Shown: positions 1 to 5,674, numbered from the stretch's first letter. The stretch is DNA of 6,963 bases from an uncultured Eubacteriales bacterium (GCA_900555345.1 USKS01000076.1:1-6963), one strand, 5' to 3'. The notes: generated from the sequence alone by a model not told the origin. Translations and numbers: made by a program.

Positions 1-2
1 GG

Positions 3-62
3 CGCTTATCTGTTATGCTCAACGACAGTACCCCCGCCAACGGCGTAATAACGAAATTATAA
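3..62 (+). CDS. Possible 3' end of an upstream gene (partial)
   Basis: The third forward frame is open from the window edge to a TAA at 60-62. It reads as about 19 residues ending NDSTPANGVITKL, an ordinary-looking soluble protein C-terminus. The first forward frame also closes early, with a TAA at 46-48, and gives a proline-rich, less protein-like tail. The second frame runs to about 150 through the promoter region. The fragment is too short to assign a family, and no function is claimed. If real, its stop codon overlaps the left edge of the operator-like dyad at 60-80, so the next gene's control region begins immediately. No terminator hairpin with a T-run is visible after it. Confidence 0.3.
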   Translation, partial: RLSVMLNDSTPANGVITKL

Positions 63-80
63 ATTGTACTTTACAAATTA
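60..80. promoter_or_regulatory. Operator-like dyad over the -35 box
   Basis: Two 9-bp arms, TAAATTGTA and TACAAATTA, are separated by CTT. They are inverted repeats with one mismatch (position 77), and the core TTGTA-N3-TACAA is perfect. The right arm contains most of the -35 hexamer (70-75), so a bound protein would block RNA polymerase. The size and symmetry suit a dimeric winged-helix regulator. The gene downstream carries such a domain at its N-terminus, so autoregulation is an attractive inference. AT-rich DNA forms dyads by chance, and no binding data exist. Confidence 0.5.
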
Positions 81-98
81 AACAGAATATGGTAGTAT
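70..98 (+). promoter_or_regulatory. Promoter of the HTH-LicC / permease unit
   Basis: The -35 TTTACA (70-75) and -10 TAGTAT (93-98) are separated by 17 bp. An extended -10 TG at 90-91 precedes the -10 by one base. The predicted start of transcription is near G105, which leaves an untranslated leader of about 190 nt. A second possible -10, TATATT at 96-101, would require a 20-bp spacer and is less likely. Confidence 0.7.
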
Positions 99-100
99 AT

Positions 101-257
101 TGTCGCAGGCAGTCTGCCGAAGCTCTGTATCGGCAGAACGCCTCGATAAAATAATGTTTCATACAGCCGCAGACACAAAGCGTTTTTGAACGCGGGCGTG
201 CCTGCGGCATCAGTAGTCTTAAAATACGCTGACATTGTTCAGAGACGGCGCTCTCTG
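101..257 (+). promoter_or_regulatory. Structured 5' leader with alternative pairings
   Basis: This stretch of about 190 bases before the first gene has no convincing ORF but dense inverted repeats. Hairpin A is a perfect 8-bp stem, 113-120 with 130-137. Hairpin B is long and imperfect: 166-172 with 202-208, 174-176 with 198-200, and 180-184 with 189-193. Hairpin C is 240-245 with 252-257. In addition, 101-111 can pair with 199-209 over 11 bp with one G-U, closing a junction around hairpin A. This excludes the outer part of hairpin B because both use 199-208. Such a closing stem plus a competing hairpin resembles a riboswitch or other cis-regulatory RNA. I recognise no known class, and no T-run follows any hairpin, so control of ribosome access or RNA stability is likelier than intrinsic termination. 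Confidence 0.45.
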
Positions 258-294
258 CGTTTCTCGGTGAACAAATGAAAGGACAAAAAACAAA

Positions 295-1185
295 ATGGCA
301 CTTACACGTAAACAGTTTGATATTCTGGCGGTGCTTGCCGACTCGGAAAAGGCGCTGACTCAGCGCGAGCTTGAAAAAACGACGGGACATTCCCTGGGCA
401 CGGTGAACAAAACGTCAAAGGAGCTTTCAGCCCTCGGCTACATCGAGGACGGTAAAATAACCGCCTCGGGCACGGACGCGCTTGAGCCGTACCGCGCGAA
501 AAGAGCGGTGTTTATCGCCGCAGGCTTCGGCTCACGCATGGTGCCCATAACGCTCAACACTCCCAAGCCCCTTGTGCGCGTTCAGGGCGAGCGCATAATC
601 GACGGCCTTCTGGATGCCTGCCTTGCCGTCGGCATAAACGAAATATACATAGTGCGCGGCTATCTTGCAGAGCAGTTCGATCAGCTTTTGTACAAGTACC
701 CCATGATACGGTTTCTGGAAAACCCCGCATACAACGAGGCAAACAATATTGCCTCCGCAATGTGCGCGCGTTATATGCTCTCAAACGCCTATGTGTTTGA
801 GGCGGATCTGCTTATAAGCAACCCGAAGATAATCACAAAATATCACTACACCTCCGATTTTCTCGCCATCAAAAAAGACAGATCGGACGACTGGTGCTTT
901 GATGAGGAGAACGGCGTGATCACAGGCGAGCACGTGGGCGGAACGAACTGCTGGCAGGTCGTCGGCATATCGTACTGGAACGAGGCGGACGGACATAAGC
1001 TTGCGGCGGATATTCCCAAGACATTTTCCTCTCCCGGCGGAAAAGAAAGGTACTGGGAGCAGGTCCCCCTTGTGTTCTGCCGCGATCGTTATTCGGTGGA
1101 GATACGCGAGTGCGTTGAAAGCGACATTATCGAGATAGACACTTTCAGAGAGCTGAAAGCCATCGACAAGACATACGACGTTTAA
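295..1185 (+). CDS. licC: Winged-HTH / LicC-type cytidylyltransferase fusion
   Basis: This 296-residue protein has two parts. Residues 1-62 form a MarR-like winged helix-turn-helix (QFDILAVL start, recognition-helix region GHSLGTVNKTSKEL, then the wing). Residues 70-296 are a nucleotidyltransferase of the LicC (CTP:phosphocholine cytidylyltransferase) type. Visible motifs are AAGFGSRM (75-82), P84 and TPKPL (89-93) for the nucleotide loop and catalytic Lys; EAD (169-171) with probable metal ligand D171; DDW (198-200), GISYW (224-228) and RYWEQV (252-257); and EIDTF (280-284), with D282 the second probable metal ligand. These align in order with pneumococcal LicC as I recall it, which lacks the HTH part. 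The reaction would be CTP plus phosphocholine, or a related phospho-amine or phosphonate such as 2-aminoethylphosphonate, giving the CDP derivative in the cytoplasm. ATG 295 is the first start after an in-frame TGA (268-270) and has AAAGGA at 278-283. Neither a kinase nor a LicD transferase is in the window, so the substrate is inferred. Confidence 0.85.
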   Translation: MALTRKQFDILAVLADSEKALTQRELEKTTGHSLGTVNKTSKELSALGYIEDGKITASGTDALEPYRAKRAVFIAAGFGSRMVPITLNTPKPLVRVQGERIIDGLLDACLAVGINEIYIVRGYLAEQFDQLLYKYPMIRFLENPAYNEANNIASAMCARYMLSNAYVFEADLLISNPKIITKYHYTSDFLAIKKDRSDDWCFDEENGVITGEHVGGTNCWQVVGISYWNEADGHKLAADIPKTFSSPGGKERYWEQVPLVFCRDRYSVEIRECVESDIIEIDTFRELKAIDKTYDV

Positions 1186-1186
1186 T

Positions 1187-1193
1187 AAAGGAG
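1187..1193 (+). promoter_or_regulatory. Shine-Dalgarno that fixes a GTG start
   Basis: AAAGGAG ends 7 nt before GTG 1201. It lies in the 15-bp gap after the preceding stop, and no promoter fits in that gap. It therefore supports both the GTG start of the permease and co-transcription with the cytidylyltransferase. Confidence 0.8.
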
Positions 1194-1200
1194 ATTTCGC

Positions 1201-2658
1201 GTGGATAATAAAGAGAATACGGAACTGAAGCGCCAGCTTAACCCCATTTCAGTGTGGGCGATAGCTTTCGGCTGCATAATCGGCTGGGGTTCGTTTATAA
1301 ACCCGGGCAAAAAGTTTCTGCCCAACTCCGGCGTCGCGGGAACGGCGATCGCCATGGTGCTCGGTGCACTTGTCATGGTCATCATAGCGTTTTCGTATGC
1401 GTACATGGTTCCGAAATATCCGAAGGCGGGCGGAGAGTTCACGTTTACCAAAATGAGCTTCGGTAAAAATGCCGCATACATATGCGGATGGTTTCTGGTT
1501 GCCGCGTATCTGACGAACGTGCCGATGAATTCAACTGCAATAGGACTCATCGTAGACGGCATCGACGGCAGCGCCGATATATTGAAATTCGGTTTTCACT
1601 ACAGCATTGCGGGATTTGACGTGTGGATGGGCGAGATGATCCTCGCCATGGGCATACTGATAGCCTTCGGCGTGCTCAATATACTGGGCGTGAAAAAGGC
1701 GGGCGGAGTACAGACCGTGCTTGCGGCGCTGCTTGCGGTATGCGCCTTTACGCTTTGCATCGCGGGCATCGTTTCCGCAAAGGCAAAGGGCATAAATATG
1801 GAGCCTGTCTGGGGCTTTGACAAGGCGGCGGCTGCCGCCGCGGGAGCGGACGGCACGGATATTTCCCGCTTTGCCCACAGCGGAGGGAGCGGCATAGCAA
1901 CGGCTGTTCTTGCAACATTTGCCATAGCTCCGTGGGCATTTGTCGGCTTTGACACCATACCGCAGGCTGCGGAGGAGTTTCGCTTTTCATATAAAAAGGT
2001 CATGTCAATAATGCTTGTGGCAATAGTCTTCGGCTGCTTTGTGTATATTTCCAACAACACAGTTGCGGCAGCGGCGCTTGAAAACTGGCCCGAGAGGGTC
2101 ATGGCGGGCGAGTGGGTGCTGCTTGTGGCGGCTCAGGAGCTGCTGGGCACCTTCGGGACCGTGCTTATCGGCGTCGGAGTATCCTGCGCCGTGCTTTCGG
2201 GTATTATGGGCTTTTATCTTGCGTCCAGCAGACTTATGTATTCAATGAGTCGCGACGGCTATCTCCCGGCAGTGTTCGGCAAGATTGACCCCCGCTTCGG
2301 CACTCCGAAGAACGCAATGATATTCTGCATAATCATTTCACTGTCAGGCCCCGTTCTCGGCAGAGAGGCACTGGGGTGGTTCGTGGATATGTCCGCTATC
2401 GGCGCCTCCATCGGCTACCTTTTCACCTGCGCGTCTACCGTGGTCACAATGAAGCGCGACAAAGACGGCAGCGCGCCGCTCAAGGTCTTCGCCGTTGTGG
2501 GCTGCATATTCTCGGCTGCATTTATGGTGCTGCAGCTTATACCCATCCCGGGACTTCGCGGCGTTCATTTCGGGCGCGAAAGTTATATAATGCTCGGTGT
2601 CTGGGTGCTTATAGGCACAGTGTTCTGGATGAAGCAGAGAAAACGTTTCGCCGCCTGA
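1201..2658 (+). CDS. APC-superfamily permease (amino acid/amine transporter)
   Basis: This 485-residue integral membrane protein has about 12 hydrophobic segments (roughly 16-36, 46-68, 92-117, 143-163, 170-191, 232-252, 266-286, 312-341, 372-386, 394-414, 427-448, 460-476). Family hallmarks are the broken first helix with GCIIGWGSF (24-32), YPKAGGEF (73-80), FVGFDTIPQAAEEF (247-260) in helix 6, and SSRLMYSMSRDGYLP (342-356) after helix 8. Length and topology are normal for APC carriers, which import amino acids or amines by proton or sodium coupling or by exchange. The loop around 205-230 has a run of alanines (209-214). Translation starts at GTG with a strong ribosome binding site. The gene follows the HTH-LicC gene by 15 bp, so the two are probably co-transcribed. 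The cargo may be the precursor that the cytidylyltransferase pathway uses (choline, ethanolamine or similar); that is inference, and the sequence alone does not fix the substrate. Confidence 0.88.
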   Translation: MDNKENTELKRQLNPISVWAIAFGCIIGWGSFINPGKKFLPNSGVAGTAIAMVLGALVMVIIAFSYAYMVPKYPKAGGEFTFTKMSFGKNAAYICGWFLVAAYLTNVPMNSTAIGLIVDGIDGSADILKFGFHYSIAGFDVWMGEMILAMGILIAFGVLNILGVKKAGGVQTVLAALLAVCAFTLCIAGIVSAKAKGINMEPVWGFDKAAAAAAGADGTDISRFAHSGGSGIATAVLATFAIAPWAFVGFDTIPQAAEEFRFSYKKVMSIMLVAIVFGCFVYISNNTVAAAALENWPERVMAGEWVLLVAAQELLGTFGTVLIGVGVSCAVLSGIMGFYLASSRLMYSMSRDGYLPAVFGKIDPRFGTPKNAMIFCIIISLSGPVLGREALGWFVDMSAIGASIGYLFTCASTVVTMKRDKDGSAPLKVFAVVGCIFSAAFMVLQLIPIPGLRGVHFGRESYIMLGVWVLIGTVFWMKQRKRFAA

Positions 2659-2667
2659 ATTTTTCGG

Positions 2668-2691
2668 CGGGCGTATATGACGATGCGCCCG
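2668..2691 (+). terminator. Weak hairpin after the permease gene
   Basis: Starting 10 nt after the permease stop, 2668-2676 pairs with 2683-2691 (9 bp including one G-U) around a 6-nt loop. No T-run follows; the next bases run straight into the -35 box of the next promoter. It may be an mRNA 3'-end stabiliser or a poor terminator. Nothing better is visible between the permease stop and that promoter. Confidence 0.3.
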
Positions 2692-2696
2692 TGCGA

Positions 2697-2725
2697 TTGA
2701 CAAGACGCATCGGCGGTAGTATAAT
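2697..2725 (+). promoter_or_regulatory. Exact consensus sigma-70/SigA promoter
   Basis: TTGACA (2697-2702) and TATAAT (2720-2725) match consensus at all 12 positions with the ideal 17-bp spacer. The predicted start is near 2732. The promoter lies only 38 bp after the permease stop and points to the DMT transporter. It is likely strong unless the hairpin just downstream reduces its output. Confidence 0.88.
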
Positions 2726-2741
2726 TAAATAAAGCAAAGCA

Positions 2742-2775
2742 CACTGCGGCGCGGCATCTTTGCCGCGCCGCAGTG
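2742..2775 (+). terminator. Perfect 15-bp GC-rich hairpin in the leader
   Basis: Positions 2742-2756 and 2761-2775 are perfect reverse complements with a TCTT tetraloop, among the strongest stem-loops in the window. Only CATTT follows on the + strand, so it is not a textbook rho-independent terminator. It sits about 10 nt inside the transcript from the consensus promoter and about 10 nt before the Shine-Dalgarno at 2788-2793. It could be a leaky terminator for read-through from the permease, an attenuator, or a 5' stabilising hairpin. The feature type is a best guess. Confidence 0.5.
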
Positions 2776-2802
2776 CATTTAAAACGAGAAAGGTATTGCC
2801 CC

Positions 2803-3678
2803 ATGGTATCCGATAAATCGAAGGGAATACTGTATGTCATAACGGCGGCGTTCGGCTTTTCGGGAATGTCGCTGTTTGTAAAGCTTGCGGGAGATCTGCC
2901 GGCGTTTCAAAAGGCATTTTTCAGAAACTTTATAGCCCTCATATTCATAACTGTTCTGATAATAAAAAACAAAGACGGATTTATACCGAACCGCGGCAGT
3001 ATCCCAGCAATTCTGGGCAGAAGCGTTTGCGGCACAATAGGGCTGCTCTGTAATTTCTATGCGCTCGGCACGCTCAATCTGTCTGACGCCAATATGCTCA
3101 ATAAGCTCTCGCCGTTCTTTTCCATCCTGTTTTCCGCCCTGCTTCTTAAAGAAAAGCCGAGACCCGTGCAGATACTGGGCGTTGCGGCAGCATTCGGCGG
3201 CAGTATGCTTATCATAAAGCCGGGATTTGACAATCCGGCAGTGCTTCCGGCGATCGCGGGCGCGATGGGCGGACTGGGCGCGGGCGCGGCGTACACGTTT
3301 GTTCGTATGCTTGGCGAAAAGCACGAAAAAAGCCGCCGCATAGTATTCTGGTTTTCCGCTTTTTCGTGCCTTGTGTGTCTGCCGTTCATGATAGCGGGAT
3401 ATAAGGCAATGACATGGCTGCAGCTTTTGTATCTCGTGCTTGCGGGCACGTTCGCCTGCATCGGTCAGCTGGGCATCACAAAGGCGTATTTCCTTGCCCC
3501 CGCAAAGGAAATATCCGTGTACGACTATACGCAGGTCATATTTGCGGCGATCCTCGGATTCTTTGTGTTCGGCGACATACCGGATGCGGCAAGCGTTATC
3601 GGTTATGTGCTCATATGCGGCTCGGGCGTTTTCATGTTTTTGTACAACAACGGAAAACTGCGCCGCCGCAAAGTATAA
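2803..3678 (+). CDS. DMT-superfamily (EamA) transporter
   Basis: This 291-residue protein has ten predicted hydrophobic helices in two EamA repeats (about 8-138 and 149-281), the normal length for drug/metabolite transporters. The first repeat ends in the typical block NLSDANMLNKLSPFFSILFS (92-111) followed by a KEKPR loop and GGSMLIIKPG (132-141). The second repeat carries AKEISVYDYTQVIFA (234-248) and a basic tail, KLRRRK, probably cytoplasmic. ATG 2803 was chosen because GAAAGG (2788-2793) lies 9 nt upstream. An in-frame GTG at 2773 would add ten residues but starts inside the hairpin and lacks a ribosome binding site. Families of this type move amino acids, nucleotides, cofactors or amines; LicB choline permeases are distant relatives, but I see no LicB-specific signature. 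It shares a promoter with queH downstream. The substrate is unknown. Confidence 0.85.
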   Translation: MVSDKSKGILYVITAAFGFSGMSLFVKLAGDLPAFQKAFFRNFIALIFITVLIIKNKDGFIPNRGSIPAILGRSVCGTIGLLCNFYALGTLNLSDANMLNKLSPFFSILFSALLLKEKPRPVQILGVAAAFGGSMLIIKPGFDNPAVLPAIAGAMGGLGAGAAYTFVRMLGEKHEKSRRIVFWFSAFSCLVCLPFMIAGYKAMTWLQLLYLVLAGTFACIGQLGITKAYFLAPAKEISVYDYTQVIFAAILGFFVFGDIPDAASVIGYVLICGSGVFMFLYNNGKLRRRKV

Positions 3679-3716
3679 ACGGCTGCCTTGCCGACTTACA
3701 GGCTTTCGGAGACAAT

Positions 3717-4379
3717 ATGGAAAAAATAAACTATCAGCTTGAAACGGACAAATATATAGAAGAAATGCAGAGCCGCGGCGAGAGGGAAAAGCTTTTGCTG
3801 CACGCCTGCTGCGCGCCCTGTTCTTCGTATGTGCTTGAATATCTGTGCCGATTTTTCGATATCACAGTATATTTTTCAAACCCCAATATCACGGACGAAG
3901 CAGAGTACGAGAAGCGTCTTGCCGAGCTGTACCGTCTCTGTTCCGAGGCGCCGTTTTGCAGCGGCGTCGATGTGGTGCGCGACCCCGCGGGTGCGGACGC
4001 GTTTTTTGAGGCGGTCCGCGGGCTGGAGGGTGAGCCGGAGGGCGGCTCGAGGTGCGAAAAATGCTTCAGGCTGCGCCTTGAGAGAAGCGCCCGCTATGCC
4101 AAAAGCAACGGATACGGACTATTTGCCACAACTCTCACAGTAAGCCCGCACAAAAACGCGCAGCTTATAAATTCCATAGGCTTTGAGACGGCACAGAAAT
4201 ACGGCGTAAACTATCTCCCGTCCGATTTCAAAAAGCGCGGCGGCTATCAGCGCTCCATAGTGCTGTCGAAAGAATACGGAATATACAGGCAGCAGTATTG
4301 CGGCTGCGTGTTTTCATATATTTCCGCCGAGGAGCAGCGGAAAAATTCAGCCGCGAAAAAAGAGGGCGGGGAAGAATAA
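3717..4379 (+). CDS. queH: Epoxyqueuosine reductase QueH
   Basis: This 220-residue protein matches the QueH (former DUF208) family throughout. QueH catalyses the last step of queuosine synthesis, reducing epoxyqueuosine to queuosine at the wobble base of GUN-anticodon tRNAs. It is the cobalamin-independent alternative to QueG and carries an iron-sulfur cluster. Landmarks are LLLHACCAPCSS (26-37, C31, C32 and C35), NPNI (55-58), RCEKCFRLRL (112-121, C113 and C116), TTLTVSPHKN (138-147) and YRQQYCGCVFS (190-200, C195 and C197). The final 16 residues are charged and probably disordered. ATG 3717 has GGAG at 3708-3711. The open frame continues upstream into the transporter gene without a ribosome binding site, so an earlier start is unlikely. 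It follows the transporter gene by 38 bp and precedes a terminator. No other queuosine gene is nearby. Confidence 0.95.
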   Translation: MEKINYQLETDKYIEEMQSRGEREKLLLHACCAPCSSYVLEYLCRFFDITVYFSNPNITDEAEYEKRLAELYRLCSEAPFCSGVDVVRDPAGADAFFEAVRGLEGEPEGGSRCEKCFRLRLERSARYAKSNGYGLFATTLTVSPHKNAQLINSIGFETAQKYGVNYLPSDFKKRGGYQRSIVLSKEYGIYRQQYCGCVFSYISAEEQRKNSAAKKEGGEE

Positions 4380-4397
4380 TTTCGTCAGAGCGCGCGG

Positions 4398-4424
4398 GCG
4401 TCGGCTGTCCCGTCCCGGCGACGC
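4398..4424 (+). other. Inverted repeat before the queH terminator
   Basis: 4398-4403 and 4419-4424 are a perfect 6-bp inverted repeat (GCGTCG / CGACGC) in a very GC-rich stretch after queH. It sits 10 nt before the terminator stem and has no T-run of its own. It may help halt or stabilise the transcript end; the role is uncertain. Confidence 0.3.
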
Positions 4425-4433
4425 GGCTGCTAT

Positions 4434-4464
4434 GCACGCGGCGGAATACCGCGTGCGCTTTTTG
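4434..4464 (+). terminator. Rho-independent terminator after queH
   Basis: A perfect 8-bp GC-rich stem (4434-4441 with 4449-4456, 7-nt loop) is followed by GC and five T residues (4459-4463). It starts 55 nt after the queH stop and lies upstream of the next promoter, so it cleanly ends the transporter-queH unit. Confidence 0.85.
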
Positions 4465-4491
4465 TTAACGGGCGAGTTTTTTCTCCCTTTA

Positions 4492-4520
4492 TTGACACGG
4501 TCTTTTTGTCATGATATACT
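4492..4520 (+). promoter_or_regulatory. Strong promoter of the D-lactate dehydrogenase gene
   Basis: TTGACA (4492-4497) and TATACT (4515-4520) have a 17-bp spacer, and an extended -10 TG lies at 4512-4513. Eleven of twelve hexamer bases match consensus. The predicted start is near 4527, giving a leader of about 113 nt. A 5-bp inverted repeat, TGACA (4493-4497) and TGTCA (4507-4511), covers the -35 box and spacer and could be a repressor site. Confidence 0.85.
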
Positions 4521-4526
4521 GCATCT

Positions 4527-4629
4527 TGAGGTGTATGACCTTTTAAAAAACGTTTTTTCGGAAATACTTTAGTATATGGGCGGCGGTCTGTTCCCTCACC
4601 GCACGGACGCCCGAAAAAACGGGAAAGGA
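4527..4629 (+). promoter_or_regulatory. Structured leader of the lactate dehydrogenase gene
   Basis: The leader holds several inverted repeats. A small stem joins 4529-4532 and 4538-4541. A perfect 14-bp A/T palindrome with a CG centre lies at 4545-4558. A bulged hairpin pairs 4578-4582 with 4608-4612 and, inside it, 4583-4587 with 4598-4602. CCCG 4610-4613 can instead pair with CGGG 4620-4623, next to the Shine-Dalgarno AAAGGA (4624-4629), and this competes with the outer stem of the bulged hairpin. That competition could tune ribosome access. No known riboswitch class is recognised. Confidence 0.35.
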
Positions 4630-4639
4630 TCATTATGTT

Positions 4640-5674
4640 ATGGTAAAGGTTGCGTTTTTTGACGCTAAAACATATGACCGCGAGGCGTTTGAAAAAGCCT
4701 CGGCGGGCAATGATATTTCAATAAAATACTATGAAACAAAGCTCTCCTCGGACACGGCAAGCCTTGCCGCAGGGTGCGACGCGGTGTGCGTTTTCGTAAA
4801 CGATGAGGTAGACGCCGATGTTATCGACGCGCTGCACAAAGCGGGAGTGCGTCTCGTGGCGCTTCGCTGCGCGGGGTACAACAACGTGGATGTGCAGAGC
4901 GCATACGGAAAGCTGCACGTTGTGCGCGTGCCTGCGTATTCGCCATACGCCGTTGCGGAGCATGCCATGGCAATGCTGCTCACGTCCGTGAGACGTATCC
5001 ACAAGGCGTACAACAGAACGCGGGATTACAATTTCAGTCTGCAGGGACTGACCGGGTTTGAGCTGCACCAAAGAACCGTCGGCATTGTGGGCACCGGCAA
5101 GATCGGCAGGGTGTTTGCCGACATCTGCCGAGGCTTCGGCATGAATATGATCGCATACGACAAATACCCCGCCGAGGACGCAGGCATAGATTATGTGTCA
5201 CTTGACGAGCTGTTCAGCCGAAGCGATATAATTTCGCTGCACTGCCCTCTGACCGACGATACCTATCACATGATAGATGCGGCGGCTATAGAAAAAATGA
5301 AAAAAGGCGTTGTGATAGTCAACACCTCCCGCGGGGCGCTTATAGACGCGCAGGCGCTTCTGGATGGCATAAAGGAGCGCCGCGTGGGCGCTGCCTGCAT
5401 GGACGTTTACGAGGAGGAGAGCGACATATTCTTTGAAGATCGCTCGGGTCATATCATTGACGACGACACGCTTGCGCGTCTTATATCAATGCCAAACGTC
5501 ATAGTAACGTCGCATCAGGCGTTTCTGACGGGCGAGGCGCTGTCCAATATTGCCGAAACGACCGTTTCGAATATCTGCGGCTTTTTTGAGAGCGGCAGGT
5601 GCGAAAACGAGCTGTGCTATCACTGCGGCAGGGTAGACGACTGCAAAAATCACAGGCTTGCAAAGTGCTTCTGA
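4640..5674 (+). CDS. ldhA: D-lactate dehydrogenase (LdhA type) with Cys-rich tail
   Basis: This 344-residue NAD-dependent D-2-hydroxyacid dehydrogenase closely resembles E. coli LdhA throughout; it reduces pyruvate to D-lactate while regenerating NAD+ in fermentation. Shared blocks include ALRCAGYNNVD (74-84), VRVPAYSPYAVAEHAM (95-110) and DYNFSLQGLTGF (129-140). The Rossmann motif GTGKIG (151-156) with D174 indicates NAD rather than NADP. The catalytic set is R231 (NTSRGALID), E260 (MDVYEEESD) and H292 (SHQAFLT). E. coli LdhA ends at the NELV that aligns with NEL here (323-325). This protein continues 19 residues with CYHC, C335 and C343, a feature I do not recall in the family. ATG 4640 has AAAGGA 10 nt upstream; a nearer ATG at 4635 opens only a three-codon frame. 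The strong separate promoter argues for high expression, and the flavodiiron gene follows. Confidence 0.93.
   Translation: MVKVAFFDAKTYDREAFEKASAGNDISIKYYETKLSSDTASLAAGCDAVCVFVNDEVDADVIDALHKAGVRLVALRCAGYNNVDVQSAYGKLHVVRVPAYSPYAVAEHAMAMLLTSVRRIHKAYNRTRDYNFSLQGLTGFELHQRTVGIVGTGKIGRVFADICRGFGMNMIAYDKYPAEDAGIDYVSLDELFSRSDIISLHCPLTDDTYHMIDAAAIEKMKKGVVIVNTSRGALIDAQALLDGIKERRVGAACMDVYEEESDIFFEDRSGHIIDDDTLARLISMPNVIVTSHQAFLTGEALSNIAETTVSNICGFFESGRCENELCYHCGRVDDCKNHRLAKCF

Noticed and set aside
154..189. Eleven-codon upstream ORF in the leader of the HTH-LicC gene
   Set aside because: The ATG lacks a Shine-Dalgarno, and the short reading frame coincides with the hairpin arms. Its composition shows no leader-peptide codon run.
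19..390. 123-residue minus-strand open frame across the leader
   Set aside because: It runs antisense through the promoter, leader and HTH coding start. Its product has no recognisable domain, and the plus-strand signals explain the region better.
1807..1890. Low-complexity GC-rich alanine stretch in the permease as a possible insertion
   Set aside because: It lies in a variable loop between helices 5 and 6, the reading frame is intact and the total length is normal for the family. It is most likely ordinary loop variation.
2773..2802. GTG 2773 as an earlier start for the DMT transporter
   Set aside because: It lies in the 3' arm of the 15-bp hairpin with no ribosome binding site. ATG 2803 has GAAAGG 9 nt upstream and gives a normal EamA N-terminus.
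3414..3716. N-terminal extension of QueH overlapping the transporter gene
   Set aside because: The extra 101 residues are an out-of-frame reading of the transporter. QueH homologues begin near ATG 3717, which has its own GGAG.
4462..4469. TTGTTAAC as a Rex (NADH-sensing repressor) site before ldhA
   Set aside because: Only one half of the usual palindrome (TTGTTAA-N4-TTAACAA) is present, and it overlaps the terminator's T-run.
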